Position numbers and translations under genes: made by a program
The notes under the pieces: model-generated
The model's input: only the letters and a program-made list of their open reading frames with translations
The model's database searches: none
Told to the model about the DNA's origin: nothing
DNA from: Streptomyces sp. NBC_01341
GTDB taxonomy: Bacteria > Actinomycetota > Actinomycetes > Streptomycetales > Streptomycetaceae
DNA length: 64,000 nt
Direction: 5' to 3'
Assembly: GCF_035946055.1 (NCBI RefSeq)
Contig: NZ_CP108364.1
Coordinates: 1,302,001-1,366,000, forward strand
Shown here: piece after piece, positions 51,299-61,874 of the stretch
Layout of the letters: each line of letters opens with the position of its first letter
Numbering within the stretch: the first letter of the stretch is position 1

Positions 51299-52099
51299 GT
51301 GCCGCCGTCCCACGCCAGCACTTCCGACTCCAAGCCCGCCGGTCCCAGTGGCGGGGTCCAGTCCCTCGAGCGCGCCTTCGATCTGCTGGAGCGCATGGCG
51401 GACGCCGGGGGCGAGGTCGGACTCAGCGAGCTCGCCGCGAGCAGCGGCCTCCCGCTGCCCACCATCCACCGGCTCATGCGCACCCTCGTCGTGTGCGGGT
51501 ACGTACGCCAGCAGCCCAACCGCCGCTACGCCCTCGGCCCGCGCCTGATCCGGCTCGGCGAGTCCGCGTCCCGGCTGCTGGGCACGTGGGCGCGGCCCTA
51601 CCTCCAGCGCCTGGTCGAGGAGACCGGCGAGACGGCGAACATGGCGCTGCTCGACGGCGACGAGATCGTGTACGTCGCCCAGGTACCGTCGAAGCACTCG
51701 ATGCGCATGTTCACCGAGGTGGGCCGCCGCGTGCTCCCGCACTCCACCGGCGTGGGCAAGGCGCTCCTCGCGCACACCCCCGCCGAGGAGGTACGCGCCC
51801 TGCTGGCGCGTACGGGCATGCCGGCCGCCACCGAGAAGACGATCACCACTCCGGACGGCTTCCTCGACGCCCTGGAACAGGTGCGCAGGGCGGGCTACGC
51901 CGTGGACGACAACGAGCAGGAGATCGGGGTGCGCTGCCTCGCGGTCCCGGTCCCGGACTCACCCACTTCGGCGGCCATCTCGATCTCGGGGCCTGCGGGC
52001 CGGGTGACCGAGACGGCGACCGAGCGGATCGTGCCGATCCTGCAGCAGATCGCGAAGGAGCTGTCCGAGGCCCTGGCCAGCAGCGGACCCGCCTCCTGA
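51299..52099 (+). CDS. allR: IclR-family regulator, AllR-like
   Basis: A 266-aa repressor. The winged helix (residues about 20-85) contains SLERAFDLLERMADAGG and LPLPTIHRLMRTLVVCGYV. The effector domain carries RVLPHSTGVGKALLAH and IGVRCLAVPVPD, typical of IclR. GTG 51299 has AAAGGA upstream. Its position divergent from allB-alc and near malate synthase matches the allR locus of S. coelicolor. Ligand inferred to be allantoate or glyoxylate-related. Confidence 0.9.
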   Translation: MPPSHASTSDSKPAGPSGGVQSLERAFDLLERMADAGGEVGLSELAASSGLPLPTIHRLMRTLVVCGYVRQQPNRRYALGPRLIRLGESASRLLGTWARPYLQRLVEETGETANMALLDGDEIVYVAQVPSKHSMRMFTEVGRRVLPHSTGVGKALLAHTPAEEVRALLARTGMPAATEKTITTPDGFLDALEQVRRAGYAVDDNEQEIGVRCLAVPVPDSPTSAAISISGPAGRVTETATERIVPILQQIAKELSEALASSGPAS

Positions 52100-52266
52100 C
52101 GTCACCCCCCGGGCCGACGGCCGCATGCAGCCCAGGTGGACGCGCCCCCGGGGGGCGCCCCGAGGGCGCGGCGCCGGCGGTACACCCCGTCAGGACCGGG
52201 GCTCCCGGGCGATCGGCAGACCCCCTCCGGCCCGGGGCTCCCGGTTCGCCTCGGCGTATCGTCAGG

Positions 52267-52581
52267 TCAGGTCTTCGGTGACTCCCCGAAGAGATCGACG
52301 GCGTTCCGCACCTCGCGCAGCCCAGGGGCCAGTGCGCTGACCGAGCCGATGGCCCCGGCGACCAGCAGCAGCGAGCGGCGTAACCGGGGAACCTCGGGCG
52401 CGCCACCGGCCGCCATCGAGTCCAGCGCGGCCAGCTCGTCCTCGGCGATGCCCCGGTCCGGGAACTCGGCCCGGTGTCCGGCCAGCTCCCGGCGGAGCCT
52501 GGAGACGGCGGTGCGCAACTCCGCGGCCCTCGGATCCCCACCGCTTCCGGTCAATCGCTCCTGCCCCACGCTTCGCAACAA
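52267..52581 (-). CDS. DUF5955-like conserved hypothetical protein
   Basis: A 104-aa protein. The core ELRTAVSRLRRELAGHRAEF and GIAEDELAALDSMAAGG and RLRRSLLLVAGAIGSVSALA matches the streptomycete family I recall as DUF5955. A helical N-terminal half and one hydrophobic segment (residues about 72-90) suggest a small membrane-associated protein. I chose TTG 52581 because AGGGGGAG lies 4 nt upstream; GTG 52569 is the alternative. Confidence 0.7.
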   Translation of the reverse strand: MLRSVGQERLTGSGGDPRAAELRTAVSRLRRELAGHRAEFPDRGIAEDELAALDSMAAGGAPEVPRLRRSLLLVAGAIGSVSALAPGLREVRNAVDLFGESPKT

Positions 52582-52769
52582 AGCACTCCCCCTCGCACAA
52601 CATCGTGCCGGTGTGTCGACCCGCCCCCCACGGCGGCCAAATGCCTGGGCGTGTCCGTCAGTTAACGCTATGAAAGGTGACGCGCGCCACTCTCCGGACG
52701 CGGAACCCGGGTCCCCGAGGAGTGACGCCCATGAAGCGGATCCGAGGGGCACAGTGGTATCCAGGGCGC

Positions 52770-53375
52770 ATGGCTCACACACAACGGATCCCCGTGGTCG
52801 CAGGGGTACTGCTCGCGGCGGGCGGCGGGCGGCGCCTGGGCGGACGGCCGAAGGCACTGCTGGAACATCACGGCCGTCCCCTCGTCGAGCATGCGGTGCG
52901 CTCCCTGCGCAACGGCGGGTGCGGGCCCGTCCGCGTCGTGCTGGGCGCCGCGGCGGAGGAGGTCCGGGCGCGGGCGGACCTGTCCGCGTGCGCGGTGACG
53001 GTGAACAGCCTGTGGGAGGAGGGCATGGGCTCGTCCCTCCGGGCGGGCCTGGGCGACCTCACCGGGCTGGAGGCGGACGCGGCGCTCGTACTCCTCGTGG
53101 ACCAGCCCGGCATCGGGCCGGAGGCGGTGGCCAGGGTCCGCTCGGCCTACCGTTCGCGGATGACCCTGGCGGCCGCCTCGTACGACGGGAGGCGCGGCCA
53201 TCCGGTGCTGTTCGGTGCCGACCGGTGGACGGACATCACGGCCGGCGCGGTCGGCGACCAGGGGGCGCGCGCCTATCTGAAGGCGCATCGCGACGCCATC
53301 ACCCTCGTCGAGTGCTCCGACGTGGCGCAGGCGTACGACATCGACACGGCCGAGGACCTCAGGCACCTCGCGTGA
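52770..53375 (+). CDS. MocA/MobA-like nucleotidyltransferase
   Basis: A 201-aa NTP-transferase of the MocA type, which attaches CMP to molybdopterin for Mo hydroxylases. Motifs: VLLAAGGGRRLGGRPKALL nucleotide loop, VVLGAAAEEV, LVDQPGIGPEAV with metal-type Asp, and GHPVLFG. ATG 52770 is chosen; ATG 52731 would add 13 residues. It could supply the cofactor for the Mo hydroxylase at 2.8-6.5 kb and for purine-route enzymes. Located in the allantoin neighbourhood, which fits xanthine-to-urate chemistry. Confidence 0.85.
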   Translation: MAHTQRIPVVAGVLLAAGGGRRLGGRPKALLEHHGRPLVEHAVRSLRNGGCGPVRVVLGAAAEEVRARADLSACAVTVNSLWEEGMGSSLRAGLGDLTGLEADAALVLLVDQPGIGPEAVARVRSAYRSRMTLAAASYDGRRGHPVLFGADRWTDITAGAVGDQGARAYLKAHRDAITLVECSDVAQAYDIDTAEDLRHLA

Positions 53376-53444
53376 GAGCACCGCGCGCGGCCTGGCACGC
53401 CGCGCCATCGGGACCGCATCTCTGTCGACCCGGAGAATCTCGAT

Positions 53445-53461
53445 ATCAACAAACCATTGAA
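53445..53461. promoter_or_regulatory. Candidate AllR operator upstream of malate synthase
   Basis: ATCAACAAACCATTGAA, 13/17 identical to the allB palindrome (same TCAAC and TTGAA ends), about 180 nt before the malate synthase ATG. Confidence 0.6.
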
Positions 53462-53642
53462 CTTCCACCATGAGGAAACTAATATCCACTGATCAGAAGC
53501 ACGCGGCACCGATGCCGCGCCGCTTCCGCACCTGGACGGCACTCACGGCCGCATCCCGGAGCCAGGGCACCCCGTGCCACTTCAGGCGACCCGGCGGCCG
53601 TGGGACGTCGCCCGCGCCGCCCCGCTGAAGGAGTGACAGCTC

Positions 53643-55262
<1,620 letters not shown>

Positions 55263-55276
55263 CGCGCGGCCCGGAG

Positions 55277-55314
55277 CGCCGCACCCCCGCCGGGCGACGG
55301 GCGGGGGTGCGGCG
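55277..55314 (+). terminator. Strong terminator after aceB
   Basis: Perfect 15-bp stem (CGCCGCACCCCCGCC, 55277-55291, complement at 55300-55314) with an 8-nt loop, 14 nt after the stop codon. Confidence 0.88.
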
Positions 55315-55396
55315 TTCCGAAGGACGGGGCGGCCACCCCGGAAAGGACGCACGACCAGGAGTGTACGTTCGTACGCTCTGGCTGTAGGCTCCCCGC

Positions 55397-56605
55397 ATGA
55401 CTGTCGACGTACTGAGTCGGCCGACCACGGCCGATCGGCATGCCCGTATCGCCGTCGCCGTGCTGTTTTTCACCAACGGCGCCCTGTTCGCCAACCTCCT
55501 GCCGCGGTATCCCCAGATCAAGGCGGACCTCGGTCTGAGCAACGCGGCCTACGGGCTGGCCGTCGCCGCCTTCCCCGCCGGGGCGATCGCCGCGGGGCCG
55601 GCCGCCGGAGTGGTCGTACGGCGGCTGGGGTCGGCGCGGGCCGCGGTGGCCGGGACCCTTGTGACCGGGGCCGGGATCCTGGCAGCGGGCCTTGCCGACT
55701 CCGTCGCCCTGTTCGCCGGGGCCCTGTTCCTGGCCGGCGCGATGGACGCGATCACGGACGTCGCGCAGAATGCCCACGGTCTGCGGGTGCAGCGCCGCTA
55801 CGGGCGCTCCGTCATCAACTCGTTCCACGCGATCTGGTCCATCGGTGCCGTCACCGGCGGTTCCATGGCCGCGGCGGCCATCGCACTCGGCCTGTCGCGC
55901 GGGCAGCATCTGACCCTCTCGGCCGTCGTCTTCGCCGTCGCCGCGTGCGTCGCCCTGCGGTTCTGCCTCTCCGGCCCCGACACCGATCCGGTGTCCGGGT
56001 CCACCACCGACGGCATACCGGAACGGGCGGCGGGGGCCGCCGCCCGGGGACGCCGCACCGTGTGGGTGCTGACCGCACTCGTCCTGATCGCCACCGCCGG
56101 GACGCTGGTCGAGGACGCGGGCAGCTCCTGGGCGACGCTCTACCTGTCCGGCTCGCTGCACGCGTCGGTGACCCTGGCGGCCTTCGGCTACATCGCCCTG
56201 GTGGGGGCGCAGTTCATCGGCCGCAGCATCGGCGACAGGCTCGTCGACCGGTTCGGGCAGCGCACCGTGGCACGGGCCGGGGGGATCGTCGCCGCGGGCG
56301 GCATGGGGCTGGCCCTGGCCGTGCCGACGGTATCCGGGACCGTACTCGGCTTCGCGGCGGCCGGGTTCGGCGTGGCGACCCTGGTGCCCGCCGCGATGCA
56401 CGAGGCCGATGAACTGCCGGGCCTGAAGCCCGGTTCGGGGCTGGCGATCGTGTCATGGCTGATGCGCCTGGGCTTCCTCGCCTCACCGCCGGTCGTCGGT
56501 CTGGTCACCGACGCGACAAGCCTCCGGGTGGGGCTGCTCGTGGTCCCGCTCGCCGGACTGCTCGCCTTCCTGTTCTCGGGAGTGCTCCGGAACCGGCGCC
56601 GGTAG
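55397..56605 (+). CDS. MFS transporter
   Basis: A 402-aa major-facilitator protein with 12 hydrophobic segments. Segment 1 is ARIAVAVLFFTNGALFANLL; the loop 2-3 signature appears as GPAAGVVVRRLGSARA, and the second half repeats it as GRSIGDRLVDRFGQRTVARAGG. It belongs to the drug/sugar-efflux style with no clear substrate. ATG 55397 lies 16 nt after a GTACGTTCGTACG-like stretch (55362-55374) which might be a regulator site. No neighbour is cotranscribed. Confidence 0.9.
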   Translation: MTVDVLSRPTTADRHARIAVAVLFFTNGALFANLLPRYPQIKADLGLSNAAYGLAVAAFPAGAIAAGPAAGVVVRRLGSARAAVAGTLVTGAGILAAGLADSVALFAGALFLAGAMDAITDVAQNAHGLRVQRRYGRSVINSFHAIWSIGAVTGGSMAAAAIALGLSRGQHLTLSAVVFAVAACVALRFCLSGPDTDPVSGSTTDGIPERAAGAAARGRRTVWVLTALVLIATAGTLVEDAGSSWATLYLSGSLHASVTLAAFGYIALVGAQFIGRSIGDRLVDRFGQRTVARAGGIVAAGGMGLALAVPTVSGTVLGFAAAGFGVATLVPAAMHEADELPGLKPGSGLAIVSWLMRLGFLASPPVVGLVTDATSLRVGLLVVPLAGLLAFLFSGVLRNRRR

Positions 56606-56622
56606 GCACCGCCCCGTCGGCT

Positions 56623-57600
56623 TCAGCCCGGCAGCACCACCGTCCGCTGTGCCGAGAAGTCGCCCCAGGTGCCGTCCGGGAGCTTGGGGCGGATCTTGAG
56701 CGAGTAGCGGGTGCCGGGCGGGTCGGCGAGAGTGAGCCGGTACGTCGCCCGCCCCGCGGGCGGAGTGCCGCCCCAGACGATCGTGGTCGTCATCCTCCCG
56801 TTGAGGAACAGCTGGTACGCGGGAATCGTGCCGCCGGTGTCCGGCTGGTCCCAGGTGAGGTCGACGAGGAACTCCTTGCCGTCCGGCTGCGTCTCGGCCC
56901 GCAGGCCGGTGGGCGCCGTGCTCGCGGGGGCGCCGGGAGCGGCCGGGGTGGTGAGGTCGAGGGCGCCGCTGTCCGGGGACGACGTGTCCGCGGCGTCCCG
57001 GGCCCGCACGGTGAACGTGTAGACCGTGCCGGGCCGCAGCCCGGTGAGCCGGGCCGTGGTCCGCGTGCCGGAGACGCTGTGGATCCTGGAGTCCTCCTGG
57101 TAGATGTCGTACGACGTCACGCCCACGTCGTCGGTGGAGCCGCCCCAGGAGAGCGTGACCGTCCGGCTGCCGTCCGCCCTTCCCCGCAACGCGACGGGTG
57201 CCGTGGGGGGTTCCTCGTCGGCGGGGGTCGGAGCGGGCGTGGTGACGGGGACGGCGGCGCTCGGGTCGGAGAGGTTCCCCGCGGCGTCGCGGGCCCGGAC
57301 CGTGAAGGTGTACGCGGTCGAGGCGGTCAGGCCGTCGACGTCCGTCATCAGCTTCGCGGCGGGCACCGTGGCGACCTTCTCGCCCTCGCGGTAGACGTCG
57401 TAGCCGGTGATCCCCTTGTTGTCGGAGGCCCGCTCCCACATGACGTGGGCGGTGGTCGCGCTGCCGGCCTGCGCGGTCACCCCCTGGGGGGCGGTCGGCT
57501 TTCCGGTGTCCGCTTCGGCGGACCCCGCGCAGGAGGTGAGCGCGGCTATGAGCAGCGCGGTGGAGCAGGTCAACGCGGTGCGTGCGTGGGGGCGTTGCAC
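56623..57600 (-). CDS. Lipoprotein with three fibronectin type III domains
   Basis: A 325-aa lipoprotein. Signal ends ALTSCAGS (lipobox Cys). Three FN3 modules follow: TAPQGVTAQAGSATTAHVMW to AYTFTVRARDAAGN; TAPVALRGRADGSRTVTLSW to YTFTVRARDAAD; and APTGLRAETQPDGKEF to a final RYSLKIRP strand. FN3 repeats link exported carbohydrate-active proteins; no catalytic domain is attached here. GTG 57600 has GGAAGG 6 nt upstream; ATG 57615 is possible. It may bind glycan or a partner enzyme. Confidence 0.83.
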   Translation of the reverse strand: MQRPHARTALTCSTALLIAALTSCAGSAEADTGKPTAPQGVTAQAGSATTAHVMWERASDNKGITGYDVYREGEKVATVPAAKLMTDVDGLTASTAYTFTVRARDAAGNLSDPSAAVPVTTPAPTPADEEPPTAPVALRGRADGSRTVTLSWGGSTDDVGVTSYDIYQEDSRIHSVSGTRTTARLTGLRPGTVYTFTVRARDAADTSSPDSGALDLTTPAAPGAPASTAPTGLRAETQPDGKEFLVDLTWDQPDTGGTIPAYQLFLNGRMTTTIVWGGTPPAGRATYRLTLADPPGTRYSLKIRPKLPDGTWGDFSAQRTVVLPG

Positions 57601-58087
57601 GGTGATGCCTTCCATCCGGAGCAATGGTCCAGACCTATATCCCACGGGGACGGGGGTGCGGACAAGAGGGCGGATCGAAACGTTCCACGACACCTGGGGC
57701 GAGTTCGCCACGCGAGAGAGGGCCGGAGGCGAATGCGAACGCGCCAGGGCCTCAACCCGGAAGGCCAGGGCGGCAGTTCAGGGCACTCCGACCACCTCTG
57801 CCACTGCCGTTCGGGGCGCGGGATGCGTGGGACGTCTCCATGAGAACCACACTTTATTTGCACGTTCAACATGCCTATGGTCTACTTCCCCCCGAACGGA
57901 ACCCGGAAAATCGTACAATCATGGCGAAACCCTGGCACCGATCGCCCGGGCAGGCCGCACCACGCACCCCTGTGGTCGCGCGCTGCCCGCTTCCCTGTCG
58001 CACTGCCAATCCCGGCGCTGCGGCCATGACGGCTTCTGCATGGATGCGCTCACGCGCGTCGACTACTGATTGAGGACAAGCACACAC
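57601..58087. other. Divergent intergenic region
   Basis: 487 nt between the FN3 lipoprotein gene and the multicopper oxidase gene. A TACAAT at 57914-57919 could be a -10 box for the rightward gene. No ORF with coding character. Confidence 0.45.
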
Positions 58088-60058
58088 ATGACTGGCACGT
58101 CCAGGCGGTCCATTCTGGGCATGGCCGGCTTCACTACGGCAGCCGTCGCCGTAGCCGGAACCGGCATCCTCCGCTCGAACGACTCCGGCGACGACGCGGT
58201 GCTGGCAGCCAGCGTCCTCCCGGGCGTGAGCGAGCCGACACACTCCACGCTGGCCCCGTTCACGGACCCGCTGCGGATCCCTCCCACGCTGAGGCCCGGG
58301 AAGAAGGGCGTCACGGAGATCGATCTCGTCGAGGCCCGTCTCCGCCTGCACTCGCAGATGCCCACCACCCGTCTGTGGACCTACAAGGGACACTTCCCCG
58401 GCCCCACGATCGAGGCGCGCCGCGGGCACACGTTCCGGATCGCCTGGAACAACAGGCTGGCCGGCACCACGCCCGTGAAGGCCGTCTGGGTGCACGGCGA
58501 GGGCCCCGGCCCCGGCCTCCTGCCCTACAACCGCCCGGGAACCGAGGGCGCGTACCCGCGCCCCGAGGTCGACAAGCTCACCGCGTGGACGACGGTGCAC
58601 CTGCACGGCGGACACCAGAACGCCATCAACGACGGCGCGGCCGAGTACGGAGTCGGCCCCGGCTCCACACAGTTGGCCGAGTACGCCAACGACCAGGCGG
58701 CGACGCACCTCTTCTACCACGATCACGCCATGGCGGTGACCGCGCTCAACGTGGCGGCGGGCCTCGTGGGCAACTACATCGTCCGCGACAAGGAGGAGTC
58801 CCGACTGGACCTGCCCAGCGGTGACTACGAGATCCCGCTGGCGATCCAGGACGTCAACTTCGACACGGACACGAAGGGACGGCTCAACGGGCAGGTCGTC
58901 TTCAAGCGGATCATCGGCGGGTCCGGCGCCCCCGAACCCGGCACGCTGCCGTCGGCGCTGTCCGTCCTCGCTCCCTTCACCCTGGTCAACGGCGTCGTCT
59001 GGCCGCACCTCGAAGTGGAGGCCCGCGCCTACCGCTTCCGCGCCGTCAACACATCGGACACCCGGATCTACCGGCTCGTCGTCGTCGACGAGGAGACCGG
59101 GAAGGCCGTCCCCGGCGCCATGAAGCTGATCGGCACCGACATGGGTCTCCTCGGGAAGCCGCAGACCGTCGAGGAGGCGATCTCCCTCTCCCCCGCCGAG
59201 CGCGCGGACGTCGTGATCGACTTCGCCGCCTTCCCCGGAAAGCGGCTCAAGCTCGTCAACACCATCGCGGGACAGCAGCCCGGAGCGCCCCTTCCGGACT
59301 TCGCCATCCCCTACCCCGAAGTCATGCAGTTCCGCGTCAGCAAGAAGCGACACGCGCCGACCCCTCTTCCGACAACGTTGTCAGGATCGTTCCGCAAGCT
59401 CAAGGCATCCGACATCCCGTCGAATGCCACCGAGCGGTTCGTCATGACGGCCTTCGACAGGACCGGCGGGATGCCGCAGCTCTGGGAGATGCAGGAGGTG
59501 GCGTCGGACACGCCGTCCGAGGACGGCATCGTGCAGATCGTGATGGCGGGCAGGACCCGGACGCTGCGCCGTACGGCCGCCATGTTCGAGGACACCACCA
59601 CCTTCTTCGCGGCCGCGGGCACCTGGGAGAAGTGGCACTTCATCAGCGCGGGTCCGGCGGAGCTGCCGATCTACCACCCGATGCACATCCACCTGATGAA
59701 CTTCCAGGTCATCGACCGGCGGGCCGTGGACGGTTCGGGCCTGGACGTCAGCGCCGGCCGGACGAAGAAGCCTCTGACCCTGGGTGCGCCGATGCCCGTC
59801 GCTCCCGAGGAGTCGGGCTGGAAGGACACCATCACGGTCACCGCCAACAGCCTTGTCACGGTGGCCGGACGCCTCGCCGACCAGACCGGCAAGGTGATGT
59901 ACCACTGCCACATCATGTCCCACGAGGACGAGGGGATGATGCGGCCGTTCGTGATCATGCCGCCGGCGATCCACGAGATCCACGCCATGTCGATGGCCAT
60001 GAACGGGGCCATGGGGACGAGCGGAACGAAGGGCATGCACTCCGGCATGACGATGTGA
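58088..60058 (+). CDS. Multicopper oxidase, phenoxazinone-synthase/bilirubin-oxidase style
   Basis: A 656-aa exported copper oxidase. N-terminal twin-arginine leader (TSRRSILGMAGFTTAAVAVA). Copper ligands in order: HLHGGH, HDHAMA, HPMHIHLMNF and HCHIMSHEDEGMM, where the Cys and late His plus Met form type 1 copper. The C-terminal tail (residues about 630-656) is rich in His and Met, likely a copper-loading region. ATG 58088 is chosen over TTG 58070. Ends with a bidirectional hairpin. It could oxidise phenols or Cu(I); no substrate is implied by neighbours. Confidence 0.93.
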   Translation: MTGTSRRSILGMAGFTTAAVAVAGTGILRSNDSGDDAVLAASVLPGVSEPTHSTLAPFTDPLRIPPTLRPGKKGVTEIDLVEARLRLHSQMPTTRLWTYKGHFPGPTIEARRGHTFRIAWNNRLAGTTPVKAVWVHGEGPGPGLLPYNRPGTEGAYPRPEVDKLTAWTTVHLHGGHQNAINDGAAEYGVGPGSTQLAEYANDQAATHLFYHDHAMAVTALNVAAGLVGNYIVRDKEESRLDLPSGDYEIPLAIQDVNFDTDTKGRLNGQVVFKRIIGGSGAPEPGTLPSALSVLAPFTLVNGVVWPHLEVEARAYRFRAVNTSDTRIYRLVVVDEETGKAVPGAMKLIGTDMGLLGKPQTVEEAISLSPAERADVVIDFAAFPGKRLKLVNTIAGQQPGAPLPDFAIPYPEVMQFRVSKKRHAPTPLPTTLSGSFRKLKASDIPSNATERFVMTAFDRTGGMPQLWEMQEVASDTPSEDGIVQIVMAGRTRTLRRTAAMFEDTTTFFAAAGTWEKWHFISAGPAELPIYHPMHIHLMNFQVIDRRAVDGSGLDVSAGRTKKPLTLGAPMPVAPEESGWKDTITVTANSLVTVAGRLADQTGKVMYHCHIMSHEDEGMMRPFVIMPPAIHEIHAMSMAMNGAMGTSGTKGMHSGMTM

Positions 60059-60148
60059 CATCGGCCCGGCACGGCGTGACGGCGTCATTCCGACCCCGCA
60101 CGGCGTGCCGGACGCCGCGTCACGCGGACCCACAGGGCGCGCCCGGGC

Positions 60149-60182
60149 CCCGGGCCGGCGGCAAGGTCGCCGCCGGCCCGGG
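60149..60182. terminator. Bidirectional hairpin after the multicopper oxidase
   Basis: 14-bp stem (60149-60162 with 60169-60182), loop AAGGTC, between convergent genes. Confidence 0.75.
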
Positions 60183-60218
60183 CGCCCCGGACGCCCCTGC
60201 CCCGCCCCGAGGTACCCG

Positions 60219-60902
60219 TCAGCTGGTGAAGAACTCGCTGATCTGCTGGGCCACCTGGTCGGCGTGCTTCTTGTGCACGTGGTGACCGCCGCCGAGGGTG
60301 ATGAGCCGGCAGTCGGGGATGAGCGAGGCCATGTCGGCGAGCCTCCCCTGCGGCATGGTGCTCTCCGGGCCCCCCGCGATCATCAGCGTCGGAGCGACGA
60401 TCTGGCCCAGCTCCTCCGCCCACCGGGGATCGGGTTCGGCGATCTGGCCCCGGACCTCGTCCACGGCGTTCTCGTCGTAGTCCACCGGGCCGCCCGGGCG
60501 GCCGTCGCCGGCCGGTTGCCCCGGGAACGGCGGCGGTGTCTCCACCAGCACCAGCCGCTCCACGCGGTCCGCGTGCTCCTCGGCGAGCAGATACGCGACC
60601 ACCCCGCCCATCGAGTGGCCGACGAGGCCGACCCGGTCGAGCTCGCAGGCGTCCAGGAACTCCAGGACGTCGTCCCGCATCTGCTCGAAGCCGTACTCGT
60701 CGGGCCAGTCGCTCCCGCCGTGGCCGCGGAGGTCGACGGCGTACACCCGCCACTCCTCGCCGAGCAGGCCGCCCACCGCCTCCCAGCTCAGGGACGAGCC
60801 GCCCAGGCCGTGCAACAGCACCACGGGTGAGCCGAACGGGTCGCCCCAGGTCCGGTACGCCAGCCGTACATCGCCGACGTCCACAACAGACTGATCTTCC
60901 AT
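60219..60902 (-). CDS. Alpha/beta hydrolase
   Basis: A 227-aa alpha/beta-fold hydrolase with oxyanion segment LLHGLGGSSLSWEAV, nucleophile GHSMGG and late His in LGGGHHVHKKHADQV. The acidic residue is unclear but may be the Glu in GGPESTM. ATG 60902 starts MEDQSVVDVGDVRLAY. Divergent from the first chitosanase by 64 nt, so promoters are shared. Substrate unknown. Confidence 0.87.
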   Translation of the reverse strand: MEDQSVVDVGDVRLAYRTWGDPFGSPVVLLHGLGGSSLSWEAVGGLLGEEWRVYAVDLRGHGGSDWPDEYGFEQMRDDVLEFLDACELDRVGLVGHSMGGVVAYLLAEEHADRVERLVLVETPPPFPGQPAGDGRPGGPVDYDENAVDEVRGQIAEPDPRWAEELGQIVAPTLMIAGGPESTMPQGRLADMASLIPDCRLITLGGGHHVHKKHADQVAQQISEFFTS

Positions 60903-60966
60903 ATCCCGAACGCTACAGGCGACGGACCCCAGGCGGCCCCGCCCCCCGACCTGGCACGCTTGGTGC

Positions 60967-61770
60967 GTGAAGCACAGACGTCTCGCCCTCGCCGCGGCCG
61001 CGGCCCTCGTCCTCACCGGCTGTTCCGCCTCCGGTCCCGGCTCTTCCGAGAAGGGGCTCGACGACCCGGCGAAGAAGGACATCGCGATGCGGCTGGTGTC
61101 CAGCGCCGAGAACTCGACGCTGGACTGGAAGGGCCAGTACGGCTACATCGAGGACATCGGCGACGGCCGCGGATACACCGCCGGCATCATCGGATTCTGC
61201 TCCGGAACCGGCGACATGCTGAAGGTGGTCGAGCGTTACACGGCGAAGCGCCCCGGCAACGGCCTGGCGCCCTTCCTGCCCGCGCTGCGCGTCGTGCGGG
61301 GCAGTGACTCGCACGAAGGGCTGGGCGACGCCTACGCGTCGGCGTGGGCGAAGGCGGCGGACGACCCGCTCTTCCGGTCGGCCCAGGACGCCGAGCGGGA
61401 CCACACCTACTTCGGCCCCGCGGTCGAGCGGGCCGAGGCCGACGGGCTGAGCGCGCTGGGGCAGTTCATCTACTACGACGCCTACGTGATGCACGGCGGC
61501 GCCGACTCGGCGGGCACGGTCGGCTTCCGCACGATACGTGCCCAGGCCCTCGCCGAGCAGGATGCACCTGCCGAGGGCGGGGACGAGGAGGCGTATCTGA
61601 ACGCGTTCCTCGACGCCCGGGTGGCGGCCATCCGGAAAGAACCCTCGCACAGTGACACCAGCCGGGTGGAAACCGCGCAACGCGTGTTCGTCCGCCAGGG
61701 AAAACTGCAGCTGGAGACCCCGTTGGAGTGGAAGGTCTACGGGGAGAGCTACCGCATCGACGGGAGCTGA
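60967..61770 (+). CDS. Chitosanase, lipoprotein form (GH46)
   Basis: A 267-aa GH46 endo-chitosanase. Lipobox LVLTGC with Cys19, so the enzyme is probably anchored to the membrane. Catalytic Glu48 (SSAENSTLDWK) and Asp66 (DIGDGRGYT) have the 18-residue spacing of the Streptomyces N174 enzyme. GTG 60967. It resembles the next gene closely across the catalytic domain (both share LDDPAKKDIAM and GIIGFCSGTGDML), so they arose by tandem duplication. The promoter lacks the TAGGAAA palindrome found before the second copy. Confidence 0.93.
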   Translation: MKHRRLALAAAAALVLTGCSASGPGSSEKGLDDPAKKDIAMRLVSSAENSTLDWKGQYGYIEDIGDGRGYTAGIIGFCSGTGDMLKVVERYTAKRPGNGLAPFLPALRVVRGSDSHEGLGDAYASAWAKAADDPLFRSAQDAERDHTYFGPAVERAEADGLSALGQFIYYDAYVMHGGADSAGTVGFRTIRAQALAEQDAPAEGGDEEAYLNAFLDARVAAIRKEPSHSDTSRVETAQRVFVRQGKLQLETPLEWKVYGESYRIDGS

Positions 61771-61821
61771 CGAGCGGGGCAGGTACGCGCACAGGGGGTT
61801 ACCACGCGCTCCGACCTCTGG

Positions 61822-61836
61822 TAGGAAAGTTTCCTA
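61822..61836. promoter_or_regulatory. Palindrome upstream of the second chitosanase (CsnR-type operator candidate)
   Basis: TAGGAAAGTTTCCTA is a perfect 7-bp dyad around a single G, 39 nt before the GTG. Streptomyces chitosanase genes are controlled by the ROK-type repressor CsnR at palindromes of this kind; identity with the published operator is from memory and unverified. No csnR gene lies in the window. Confidence 0.6.
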
Positions 61837-61874
61837 ACAGAACATCGGAACGACGAACTCCTGTTGGAGGACCG

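Noticed and set aside
60085..60218. Frame extending the alpha/beta hydrolase region in another phase
   Set aside because: It runs through a bidirectional terminator hairpin and lacks any family motif.
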